A DNA stretch of 64,000 bases from JALYXI01 sp963795835 (GTDB taxonomy: Bacteria; Acidobacteriota; Terriglobia; Bryobacterales; Bryobacteraceae): positions 248,001-312,000 of the forward strand of contig CAWCJC010000009.1 of NCBI GenBank assembly GCA_963795835.1, read 5' to 3'. Positions 43,230-52,278 of the stretch are shown here, in pieces. A program made the translations under genes and the position numbers. Numbering within the stretch: the first letter of the stretch is position 1; each line of letters starts with the position of its first letter. The notes beneath the pieces are model-generated. The model searched no databases and was not told the origin of the DNA. It saw nothing but the letters and a program-made list of their open reading frames with translations.

Positions 43230-44484
43230 TCGGCGGCTCGACGATCTTGCCACGCTTGTCGGCCCACCACCAAAACAGCGAAGTCGAAGCGCTGAAGCAG
43301 CCGGCAATCACTCCCACGGAGCGGATGGAGATAAAGTCCGTCGCCACGCTTGCCAGCGCTACGGAAACCATCATGGTTCCGTTCAGCATCATGTCGGTCA
43401 GAGAGAAAATGCGGCCGCGGAGTCGGTCCGGCACATGGGTCAGAAGTACGGTCCGGTTAAGCACGTTGTTCGAACCCATGGCAATGCGGGACACTCCGAT
43501 GCAGAGCGACGCGAGTTCGATGGTGGGCATCAGCGCGTAAAGAATATACATGGCGCCGTGGATGAAATAGCCGATGCTGATGGCCTTTTTGTATCCGGCG
43601 AAGCCGAAGCGCTGACCGAAGCTATGGGCGAGGACGCCGCCGATGACGAGTCCCAACCCGGCAGCGCCCCAGATGATGCCGATACCCGCGGGGCCGCGTT
43701 TGAAAACGATTTCGCCAAAGAGCGTGAAGAGCACCTGCGCCGCGCCGCCTCCGCTGGCCCAACCCACGTAAGACATTGCAACGGCAAAGATCAGGGGAGT
43801 GGCGCGCATATAAGAGACGCTCTCGCGAAAGTCGGCGAAGAATGCATGGGCGTGATGCTTGGCAACATCCTTGGCGATGTCGGTGCGGGTAGCGCGGAAG
43901 TGACCATCAGGCGAGCGGAGCAGGTAGATGGCGCCGGCGCTGAGAACGAAAGATGCCGCGTTGACGACGAACGCCCATTCGTACCCGAACTGCATCGTGG
44001 CAGCCCCGCCGAGGAAGGTGCCGATCGTGAGCGTGATCCAGGACGTGGTTTGCGTGACGGCGTTCGCGGCGTGGAGCTGTTCGGGGGAAGTGATCCGGGG
44101 CAGGATAGCGGAGCGTCCACTGGTGAAGAAGGGGGACGCGAACGTGAGCAGGCCGCTTAAAGCGTAAAGGAGCCAGCGTTGGTGGTGCGTCAGGATCAGG
44201 ATAAAGCCGAGCGCGATGACGAAGCGGAAAAGGTCGCTCGCGATCATGATCTTGCGGCGATCGAAGCGATCCAGCAGCACACCCGAGAGCGGACCGGCGA
44301 GCATAGCGGGCAGGGCGCGCGCGATCATGACGCCCCCCACGGCGACTCCGGAACCGGTCACATGGAGTGCTAAGCTAAGCACGGCAACGCTGTTGAAATG
44401 GTCGCCGACTTCGCTGACGATTTGCCCGAGCCAGGTACACCGGTAATTGGGGTTATCGCGAAGTAAAGATATGAATCCGGACAC
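43144..44484 (-). CDS. MFS exporter, EntS-like
   Basis: 446 residues, about 12 TM helices. MFS signatures include LLDRFDRRKIMIASD (loop 2-3) and VPDRLRGRIFSLTD (the later copy), with typical N-terminal YRCTWLGQIVSEVGDHFNSVA. It resembles the EntS/drug-exporter group (MFS_3/TMEM175-like) that exports siderophores and other small secondary metabolites. It converges on the GT-thioesterase gene, overlapping its 3' end by 86 bp, and is likely the exporter for that cluster's product; this is context inference. Start GTG, only 7 bp from the divergent DUF1080 start. Confidence 0.85.
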   Translation of the reverse strand: MSGFISLLRDNPNYRCTWLGQIVSEVGDHFNSVAVLSLALHVTGSGVAVGGVMIARALPAMLAGPLSGVLLDRFDRRKIMIASDLFRFVIALGFILILTHHQRWLLYALSGLLTFASPFFTSGRSAILPRITSPEQLHAANAVTQTTSWITLTIGTFLGGAATMQFGYEWAFVVNAASFVLSAGAIYLLRSPDGHFRATRTDIAKDVAKHHAHAFFADFRESVSYMRATPLIFAVAMSYVGWASGGGAAQVLFTLFGEIVFKRGPAGIGIIWGAAGLGLVIGGVLAHSFGQRFGFAGYKKAISIGYFIHGAMYILYALMPTIELASLCIGVSRIAMGSNNVLNRTVLLTHVPDRLRGRIFSLTDMMLNGTMMVSVALASVATDFISIRSVGVIAGCFSASTSLFWWWADKRGKIVEPPITDDSNLPPERQAEVLEEESALRETSAT

Positions 44485-44491
44485 TAGAAAA

Positions 44492-45344
44492 ATGAAAACC
44501 TTACTGCTTTGCGCGATTCTGAGTACCGCGGTATCCGCTCAACAACACGGCGGCAAGGACCGCACATTAGGTTATGATGACACGCCCTATCTGCCGGGCG
44601 GGAAGTGGCGCGTTCACGATGTGAACCGGCCGCGTCCGGAAGTGATTACACCGGGGGTGGGGACAGCGCCGCCTTCCGACGCGATCGTGCTCTTCGATGG
44701 GAAGGATCTTTCGAAGTGGACGACGCACATCCGAGGCAAGGAAGTGGAGCCGAAGTGGAATGTTCGCGATGGGTACGTCGAGGCGGTAGACGGCACGGGC
44801 GGGCTCGATACGCGCGAGGCGTTCGGCGATATTCAGTTGCATATCGAATGGGCCACGCCGGCGAAGGTGGAGCATTCACAGCCAGGACCGGGGAAATAGC
44901 GGAATTTTGCTGATGGGGCGGTATGAGGTGCAGGTACTCGATTCTTACGAGAACCCCACGTACGCGGATGGGCAGGCTGCGGCGATCTATGGGCAGTTCC
45001 CGCCGCCGGTGAATGCTTCGCGCAAGCCGGGGGAATGGCAGACCTATGACATTGTGTTCGAAGCGCCGAAGTTTGAAGGGGAAAAACTGATGAAGCCGGC
45101 CTATGTGACGGTGTTTCAGAACAACGTGTTGATGCACAACCGGCAGGAGTTGTTGGGCGACACGCCGCACGCGAAGCTGGGGGTTTACAAAGCGCACCCG
45201 GCGGAGTTGCCGCTTCAATTGCAGAACCACCACACGGCGGTGCGGTACAGAAATATCTGGGTGAGAAAGTTAAACGGGGCGGAGCATGTTGAGGTAGCAG
45301 CATTAGCTGTTGAAGTGACTACCCGGGTCGCCCGAATGCTATGA
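44492..45344 (+). pseudogene. DUF1080 (3-keto-disaccharide hydrolase-like) protein, frameshifted
   Basis: A signal peptide (LLLCAILSTAVSAQ) and the first half of a DUF1080 concanavalin-like lectin/hydrolase domain (LFDGKDLSKWTTHIRG, YVEAVDGTGGLDTREAFGD) close at 44899. The conserved continuation (GNSGILLMGRYEVQVLDSYENP) lies in the +1 frame and runs to 45344 with proper family sequence. One extra base is present around 44873-44880. The complete protein would be about 283 residues. The domain is found in exported glycosidases such as 3-keto-levoglucosan-type enzymes and in acidobacterial polysaccharide regions. Whether the base is real is unknown. The 3' end overlaps the cupin gene by 26 bp. 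Confidence 0.75.
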
Positions 45345-45750
45345 CGAAGTAGTTCGCGGGGCCGTCTCCTACGTTCTTCCAACCGTGTTCTTCATTCGAT
45401 GCGACGTAGGCAACGCCGCCCGGGCCTAGGCGCGTGACTTTGTCGAGAATGGTAACTTCGATGGTCCCTTTCTGGACCATGACCATTTCTTCATGCTCGT
45501 GGTGATGTGGGGCGTGGGGGGCCATGCCTACGCCGAGCTCGGTTTCGTGTATGTCGAAGTGATAGCCAGTGTGGGTGTGGGCGTCCATCACCTGACGGCC
45601 TTTGTTGGTGCCGGTGGCTTTGACCGGAAGAGAATCAAAAGGGAGAGCTTGGGAAGGTGTGGGGGTCTTTTTCGCGTCTTGGGCTTCGGCTAGCGCTGCT
45701 AGCAGAAATGGCAGATTTCGTCTGGTTAGCGTCATAGGTTTTGGATTCAT
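45319..45750 (-). CDS. Exported cupin-domain protein
   Basis: 143 residues with an N-terminal Tat-like leader (LTRRNLPFLLAALAEAQ). The single cupin barrel has metal-binding motif 1 in HAPHHHEHEEMVMV with Gly-X5-HXHX3-4E character, and motif 2 in GGVAYVASNEEHGWKNVG. The product is a small exported metal-binding cupin of unknown substrate. It is divergent from TonB receptor 3 across 19 bp and converges on the broken DUF1080 gene. Confidence 0.8.
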   Translation of the reverse strand: MNPKPMTLTRRNLPFLLAALAEAQDAKKTPTPSQALPFDSLPVKATGTNKGRQVMDAHTHTGYHFDIHETELGVGMAPHAPHHHEHEEMVMVQKGTIEVTILDKVTRLGPGGVAYVASNEEHGWKNVGDGPANYFVIAFGRPG

Positions 45751-45753
45751 TGT

Positions 45754-45759
45754 TACAAT
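45754..45759 (+). promoter_or_regulatory. -10-like box of TonB receptor 3
   Basis: TACAAT lies in the 19-bp gap between the divergent cupin and receptor starts and ends 10 nt before the receptor ATG, so any leader would be about 3-4 nt. The same A/T-rich block must also serve the cupin gene on the other strand (GATTGT 4 nt before its ATG). Spacing evidence only. Confidence 0.4.
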
Positions 45760-45769
45760 CTCTTTAATT

Positions 45770-48700
45770 ATGAAACGTCTCGCTCTGCTGCTTCTCTTAG
45801 GCGCCTCTGTTTCCCTCGCTCAAACAATCACCGGCACAATCAACGGCACAGTCACCGACCCTTCAGGTGGCGCAGTTACCAGTGCCAAAATCACCGCCCG
45901 CAACGTCGCGACTAACCTGACAAACCAAGCCGACGTGAATGGCTCCGGGAATTACAATCTGCTCTTCCTGCCCGTTGGCCAGTATCTGGTAACTGCGGAG
46001 GCCGCTGGATTTAAGAAATCCGTAATCGGTCCGGTGACGCTGGAGGTGGATCAGATTGCCCGGGTCGACATTCAGTTACAGGTGGGCGCGACGACGGATT
46101 CGGTGGAGGTTTCGGCGCAGGCAGCAATTCTGCAAACGGAATCGGCTACGACCGGTGACACGATCACCGGCAAGACCGTGACTGAGATCCCGTTAAAGGG
46201 GAGAAACTTTGCGACGGTGACGCTGTTGGTTCCGGGCGCCATCAATCCGAATACGTCGAATTTTACAGGGATCGGGCGGAACACCAGCGGCGGGCGGCCT
46301 TATGTAAACGGCAATCGCGAGCAGAGCAATAACTTCCTGCTGGACGGGCAGGAGTTTAACGATTCCATCGATAACCTGATCGGTTACAACCCCAATCCGG
46401 ATGCGCTGGAAGAGGTGAAGGTGCAGACGGGCAATACGGGCGCGGAGTTCGGGAACGCGAATGGCGCGATCGTCAACATGGCGACGAAGAGCGGAACGAA
46501 TCAGTATCACGGGAATGTGTTCGAGTTTATTCAGAACGATAAGTTGAACGCGAACGGTTTTTTCAACAATCGGTCCAGCATTGCTCGTTCGGCGTTCAAA
46601 CGGAATATTTACGGTGGTACATTCGGCGGACCCATCAAGAAAGACAAGCTCTTTTTCTTTGTGGACTATCAGGGTGCGAAGGACAGATCGGAAGGACCAA
46701 CCAGCACGACCGTGGCACCGCTTGCCTTTCGGAGCGGGAATCTTTCGTCTATTTCGCGCCCGATTATCGATCCCACCACCGGCGTTCAGTTTCCTGGCAA
46801 TATCATTCCTGCCAGCCGGATTGTGAATCCGGTTGCCAAAGCTCTGTTCGCGAATGCTTCTTACTATCCACTGCCGAACAATAACGGGGTGGGGGCGCTG
46901 GGGCTCACGAATAATTATCTGGCTACCAACGCGAGCGGCGTGAATAACGATCAGGGCGACGCGAAAATCGATTACCGATTCAGCCCGAAAGACAATGTAA
47001 GCGGTCGCTTCACGATTGGGCGCGCATATAATTTGCCGTTTCGCGTCGCGCTTCCTACGACGATCGGAACGACGAGCGCTTATCCCACGACCGGTGGCGT
47101 GATTACCTGGACCCGCGTCATATCTCCCAGCATCGTGAATGAGGCGCGGGTGGCGTTCAATCGGATTCGGCTTACGGATACCGTTGTCGATATCTTCGGC
47201 AGCTTCGGGTTGACGGGAAATTCGAAGTTAGGGATTCCCGGCGGGCAGCCCGTTCCCGGCATCAGCAATGTGACGTTCGGAGGGACGGAAGGCATTTCCT
47301 CGATCGGGAGCATTGGGCTGGGGAACGACAGCATTACGAATGAGTTTCAGTACGCGGATAACTTTACGAAGCAACTCGGCCGGCATGTTTTGAAGTTCGG
47401 AGGACAGGCCGCGCGCTATCAGCAGAACCGGTATTACTCAGGGAACAACGGGCAATTAGGAACGTTCACTTATGACGGCCGGTATACAGGTTCAAGCTTC
47501 GCCGATTTTCTGTTGGACGACTTGGGCGCCAGCGGACGAGGGAGCGTGACGGGCAAATGGGGACATCGGCAATGGCGCGACGGGTTGTTTGCGCAAGATG
47601 ACTTCAAGGTAACTTCGAATCTCACGTTGAACCTTGGGCTGCGTTGGGAATATACGCAGCCGGTGTATGAGGTTGCCAATCGACAAGTAAACGTCAACAT
47701 CTATACCGGCGCAGTTTCACAGGCGGGCGTGAATGGGGCGAGCCGTGCTTTGTTCAACCCCTACTACAAGCAGTTCGAGCCGAAGCTCGGGTTTGCGTGG
47801 TCGCCGGAGTTTTTTGGCAAGAAGAAGTTTGTGGTGCGTGGCGGCTACGGAATTACCAGCTTTCTTGGAGGGAACGGGAGCCAATTTGCGGTTGACGTTG
47901 AATCCGCCGTTCTTCTTTGAGTCGGATGTGTCTTATCCGACCGGAGCGCCGGGAACGATCGCGAGCGGGTTCACGGGATTGATTGCGCGGAATACTTTGT
48001 TCGGGCAAATTCGCGCATGGAATCCGGACCTGCGGCCTGCTTTCATTCAGCAATACAACTTCACGACGGAGTATGAGATCTCCGGGCTCCACTTCTTTGA
48101 CAGTCGCGTATGTGGGGCAGAAGGGTACGCATCTGGTGGACCCTCGCGAGGGCAATCAGGCAATAATTCCTTCGGCGACGAACCTACAGGCAAACCGGCC
48201 TCTGAACGGTGTGCTGCCGAACGTCACGAGTATCAGCTACACGGATTCCAGTGCAACGATGAACTACAACGCTCTGCAAGCGAGCGTGCGGAAGCGGTAT
48301 TCCCGCGGTCTGGAATTCCTGGCCTCCTATACTTTCAGCCGGACGATGAGCGACAACCTGGGGTATTACGGGTCGGACGGCGTGGATGGGCAGAGCGCCT
48401 ATTGGCAGAACGCCTATGACCGTCGTGGAGATTACGGGCCGGCGTTCTTCGATGCCAAACACAACTTCGTGTTTTCTGGGTCTTACGATTTGCCCTTTGG
48501 ACGCGGGCGAACTTATGGCTCGAACTGGAATCGCCTGGCCGATTCTGCGTTGGGTGGCTGGATTTTAGGAACCATCTATAGCGTGCATTCCGGTTTCCCT
48601 ATCACCTTGACTTCACCGAACAATTCGAACGTCGGAGCAAGAACGGCGCGGGCCAATCATTACCGGCCCTTGAATATCGTGAATCAAACTTTCGAACACT

Positions 48701-49032
48701 GGTTCGGGACCGATCCTTCGGCCGTGCCTTGCGCTTCAAACGTGAATAACGGCGTTTGCGCTTACGGCGTAGAGAACACGAACCAGTTCGGCAATACGGG
48801 GATTGCGACGGAGCGCGCTCCTTCGTTCTCAAACGTGGATCTGACGTTGAGCAAGCGCTTCAACATAACCGAATCGCGGTACTTCGCGATACGCGCGGAT
48901 TTCTTCAATGCATTCAACGGCGTCAGTTTCAATGCTCCGGACCGCACGACGAACTCGAGCACGTTTGGGTTGATCACAAGCCAGATCAATCAGCCTCGTA
49001 ATATACAATTGGCTTTTAAGTTCTTCTTCTGA
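45770..49032 (+). pseudogene. Oar-like TonB-dependent receptor 3, two frameshifts
   Basis: Starts normally at ATG 45770 with a signal peptide (LALLLLLGASVSLAQ), a CarboxypepD_reg domain (INGTVTDPSGGAVTSAKI) and a plug (NNFLLDGQEFND, NMATKSGTNQYHGNVFEF). The frame breaks near 47861: removing one T restores the family segment FLEGTGANLRLTLNPPFFFE. A second break near 48088 shifts from YEISG to STSLTVAYVGQKGTHL, again by one extra base. The last frame runs intact to the aromatic C-terminus (LAFKFFF) at 49032. Total would be about 1086 residues. The conceptual protein is otherwise complete, so either a fresh pseudogene or sequencing errors. It is followed immediately by the DUF362 gene (TGATG). 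Confidence 0.82.
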
Positions 49033-50150
49033 TGCAACGGCGTACATTACTGCAACTTCCTGCTGCGGCGATCCCCGCGGCTCTGCTGGGTAAGGAGCAG
49101 GAACCGCTTTACAAGATCGTCAGCCGCCATCAGGCTACCGGTTCAGGGATGCCGGGACGGTATCCAGGTCGGGTGGTGTCGGTGCATTCGCCGACTTGTA
49201 TCGATGAACTTTCAGGCGCGATCGATCAGAACGCCGTAAACGGCATGATCAAGGCGGGGATGAACGCCCTGGCCGGCACGACGGATGCGCGCGAGGCTTG
49301 GGCTGGGTTTTTCAAGCCTGGAGATCGCGTCGGAATCAAGGTGAATTGTTCCGGCGCGCCCCAGGTTTGTTCACGTCCGGAGATTGTGGGGGAGATTGTG
49401 CGGAGCCTTATCGCCGTAGGGCTGCCGCCAGGGAATATTTCGATTTACGAGCGCTTTCTGGACCAGATTGTTTCCGTGCATTATGAGCAATTCGTTCCGC
49501 CCGGCGTCAACGTGACGGCAGTGGAGGTGCAGCGGAAATCGATTCTGCATTACGATCCGCATGTGTATGTGGAGGCGAACTTCTTTGGGGAGGAAGATAC
49601 GCGCTCCAATATGGTGCGGATGGTGACGGAGCGGTTCGACAAGATCATCAACGTGCCGAACATGAAAGATCATGGCGCGGCGGGTGTTACGGGCTGCTTG
49701 AAGAACATCGCTTACGGAAATTTCTCGAACGTAGCGCGATCCCATTACCGGGAGAAGACCAATACGAAGACGTTCATCGGGACGTTGGCTTCTGTTGAGC
49801 CGCTTCGTTCGAAAACTGTACTCAACGTAATGGATGGGCTTCGCGGTGTCTGGCACGGCGGTCCATTTGTACGCGATGCGAAGTTTACGTTTTTCCCGAA
49901 AGAGATCAAATTCGGGACGGATCCGGTGGCGATGGACCGGTTGCTTATCGATATCGTCGAGGCCGAGCGGGAGCGCAATGGGGCGGTTTCAGTTTGGGAT
50001 CGCGGGATGGAGTATGTGGGGCACGCGCCGATGGACCCCAACAAGAATCTGTTTATCCGCGAACCGGGGCATATCGAGTATGCGGGCACGCGCGGGCTGG
50101 GAACCTACGAGAAGAAGCAGATCCGCGAGACTGTCTTGCACGTTGCATGA
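49032..50150 (+). CDS. DUF362-family protein, exported
   Basis: 372 residues with a leader (MQRRTLLQLPAAAIPAALLG) of Tat type. The DUF362 core is seen in KPGDRVGIKVNCSGAPQ, KIINVPNMKDHGAAGVTGCLKN and DGLRGVWHGGPFV. Some DUF362 proteins carry added ferredoxin clusters; none is seen here. Function of the family is unknown, with a proposed role in binding metal or carbohydrate-related ligands. Start ATG overlaps the receptor 3 stop, and its own stop overlaps the next ATG, so the three genes form an operon. Confidence 0.8.
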   Translation: MQRRTLLQLPAAAIPAALLGKEQEPLYKIVSRHQATGSGMPGRYPGRVVSVHSPTCIDELSGAIDQNAVNGMIKAGMNALAGTTDAREAWAGFFKPGDRVGIKVNCSGAPQVCSRPEIVGEIVRSLIAVGLPPGNISIYERFLDQIVSVHYEQFVPPGVNVTAVEVQRKSILHYDPHVYVEANFFGEEDTRSNMVRMVTERFDKIINVPNMKDHGAAGVTGCLKNIAYGNFSNVARSHYREKTNTKTFIGTLASVEPLRSKTVLNVMDGLRGVWHGGPFVRDAKFTFFPKEIKFGTDPVAMDRLLIDIVEAERERNGAVSVWDRGMEYVGHAPMDPNKNLFIREPGHIEYAGTRGLGTYEKKQIRETVLHVA

Positions 50151-50920
50151 TTGCCGCGCTGCTCACGATTCATCTGTTAAGTGGGCTTGCGCCTGAGGGT
50201 GCGAAAGAGATTGAGGCCCCGGGCGTGGATTATCGTGTGGCTACCGCCGGTGCGACTGCCGCGCCTTGGGTAACGGCGAATGGCTGGCAATTTTTGCGCG
50301 ATCCGGATGCGAAATTCGTTAGCCATGCGGCAGGAGCGGTGCTGCCTCTCGCCATGATTGAGGCTTTCGCGTGGCACGGGAACGTGTGGTTTCAGGTCAG
50401 CGATCCGGACAAAGCGGCTTTCGAGGAGACGCTCGCCTTCTTGCAAGCGGTGCCGCCGTTCGATGCGAAGTTGCGGGCGCAGATCGGCGTGGAAGATGAC
50501 GGCACGGAGCAGGCCGGAGAAGCTCTCAAGCTTTTGGTGCGGCGGAATCTAATGGCTGGGCCGCTGCGCGGTCAGGCGGAGCTGGCGGTGAAACCGGAGA
50601 CGGCGAATCCGGCGGCGTTTGCGGCGAGTGTCCGGAAGCAGTTGGGGGACGAGCATCGCCTGTTGCGGGTGTACGGAAGCGATGTCGTGCTGGGAGCACT
50701 GGAAGGCGACGCGAATCACACGCGGGTGCATCTGGTGAACTACTCGAACCGCGATGTACACGGCGCACGAATTCGGGTACTGGGGAAGTTTTCCGTGGCG
50801 AAAGTAATGGCGTTCGGGCAGCCCGAACTTGTTCTCAAAGACGTAACACAAACGGAAGGTGGAATGGAGTTTACGATTCCGATACTCACCCGTTACGCGG
50901 TTCTTGATTTAACCCAGTAA
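50147..50920 (+). CDS. Exported protein of unknown function
   Basis: 257 residues from the ATG in the ATGA overlap with the DUF362 gene. A short hydrophobic N-terminus (AALLTIHLLSG) may be a weak signal peptide. The middle is mixed alpha/beta (FLQAVPPFDAKLRAQIGVED) and the C-terminal third is a beta-sandwich-like region (RVHLVNYSNRDVHGARIRVLG), similar to C-terminal domains of beta-galactosidase/hyaluronidase-type proteins. No catalytic motif recognised. Always translated with the DUF362 gene by position. Confidence 0.6.
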   Translation: MIAALLTIHLLSGLAPEGAKEIEAPGVDYRVATAGATAAPWVTANGWQFLRDPDAKFVSHAAGAVLPLAMIEAFAWHGNVWFQVSDPDKAAFEETLAFLQAVPPFDAKLRAQIGVEDDGTEQAGEALKLLVRRNLMAGPLRGQAELAVKPETANPAAFAASVRKQLGDEHRLLRVYGSDVVLGALEGDANHTRVHLVNYSNRDVHGARIRVLGKFSVAKVMAFGQPELVLKDVTQTEGGMEFTIPILTRYAVLDLTQ

Positions 50921-50950
50921 CCACCGCCCTCCGAGTTCGTGCGCGGTCTC

Positions 50951-52261
50951 TTACTTCGACTTTCCGGAAGTGGGGCGGCCTCGCGCTTCGCTGCTGATGG
51001 TGCCGTCCCATCTGGTGTCGCCTTGCGGGCCATAATGCGCGGGCAGCTTGTCCCAATCTTCGCGGGTGAGGGCGTTAAGATCGTAGACAACCTTGCCGTC
51101 GCGGAGGGTTAGCTCACAGACCAGTTTTTTCTTTGCGTTGAGGCGTGCGCCGTAGTGATCGGCTAAGCCGAAGTTACCTTCGGCGACGCTGAGTACCGTG
51201 ACATCGGCGGGGGAGCCCACGGACAGATTGCCCAACTCTTCGCGCTTGATTTCCTTCGCCGGATTCCAGGTTGAGGCCGCGATTACATCCGGCAGAGGCA
51301 TGCCCATGGCAAGGAACTTAGTGGCGACGTTGAGCATGTCTTTCATCGCGCCATTCATGCTCGAAATATGAAGGTCGGTGGAGATGGAATCCGGCCAGAA
51401 GTGCTGTTTCATGAGCGGGATGGCGATGCGGAAAACAAAACTGCCGCCGCCGTGACCGACGTCGTAAATCACACCGCGCTTGCGGCCTTCGAGCATGCCC
51501 GCGCCAGGTTTGCCATCGTCGGTGAGTTCGCCTCGCAGGCCGGAGTAGGCGTGGGTGTAAATGTCACCGGGACGGAGTTTTTCTTCAAGCAGTTGGCTTA
51601 AGGGGCGGCTCTCGGGGTGGTTGGTGCCGAAATCGATCATCACGGGAATATTGGCTTTGGTCCCGGCTTGAACGGCGCGTTCGACGGGGGTCCATTCGGG
51701 GCCTGAGTAGTGGGCGCATTTCACGCCGACTACGGTCGCTTTGTTCGCCAGCGCAGCTTTGGCGGTGGCATCGGCATCCATGTCGTTCAGGTCGTTTTCG
51801 AATTTGCCGCCGCGCATGCCGTTCCCAACGATATTGAGGAAAACCAGGACGCGTGTGCGGGAGCGGGAGATGACGTGCTCGTAAAAATCGGGGTAATTGC
51901 GCCAGCCGGAGCAGCCCGCGTCGGCTACGGTAGTGACTCCTGAGCGGAACGTAAAGCCATCTGGATAGACGCTGTTATCGCCCGCATAGGAGTTGCGTTC
52001 GCCCGTGCTTGCGTAGACGTGGACATGGATATCCACCAGACCGGGCGTGACGTAGAGGCCCTTGACGTCGACCGATTTGCGGGCTCGCTTAGGATCGATG
52101 TTTTGGGCTACTGCGGCGATCTTGCCATCGGCAATGGCTACGTCCCGAATAGCGTTGATTTTGTTCTTGGCGTCAATCACAGTGCCGTTGCGGAGTAAGA
52201 TATCGTAATCCTGCGCTTGGGCGGTCAGTGCGACGAGAAGCAGGGGAATGAATTTCAACAT
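50951..52261 (-). CDS. Exported metal-dependent amidohydrolase
   Basis: 436 residues with a signal peptide (LKFIPLLLVALTAQAQ). The amidohydrolase barrel has the HxH motif at His79 and His81 in TPGLVDIHVHV. VGVKCAHYSG has a Lys where the carbamylated lysine usually lies, then HAYSG and DVGHGGGSF provide further His ligands, and TDLHISSMNG the late Asp. It is similar to the D-aminoacylase/dihydroorotase-like group (EF_0837-type). Substrate unknown. Divergent from the RidA-like gene across 17 bp. Confidence 0.88.
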   Translation of the reverse strand: MLKFIPLLLVALTAQAQDYDILLRNGTVIDAKNKINAIRDVAIADGKIAAVAQNIDPKRARKSVDVKGLYVTPGLVDIHVHVYASTGERNSYAGDNSVYPDGFTFRSGVTTVADAGCSGWRNYPDFYEHVISRSRTRVLVFLNIVGNGMRGGKFENDLNDMDADATAKAALANKATVVGVKCAHYSGPEWTPVERAVQAGTKANIPVMIDFGTNHPESRPLSQLLEEKLRPGDIYTHAYSGLRGELTDDGKPGAGMLEGRKRGVIYDVGHGGGSFVFRIAIPLMKQHFWPDSISTDLHISSMNGAMKDMLNVATKFLAMGMPLPDVIAASTWNPAKEIKREELGNLSVGSPADVTVLSVAEGNFGLADHYGARLNAKKKLVCELTLRDGKVVYDLNALTREDWDKLPAHYGPQGDTRWDGTISSEARGRPTSGKSK

Positions 52262-52278
52262 GGGTAAGGAGTTAGTTT
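52262..52278. promoter_or_regulatory. 17-bp divergent start-to-start region amidohydrolase / RidA-like gene
   Basis: Only 17 bp separate the two ATG codons. The plus strand has a good Shine-Dalgarno (AAGGAG) 7 nt before the RidA-like ATG, so its transcript must start inside the amidohydrolase gene. On the minus strand TAACTC is 7 nt, and TAAACT 12 nt, from the amidohydrolase ATG, both possible -10 boxes. Confidence 0.4.
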
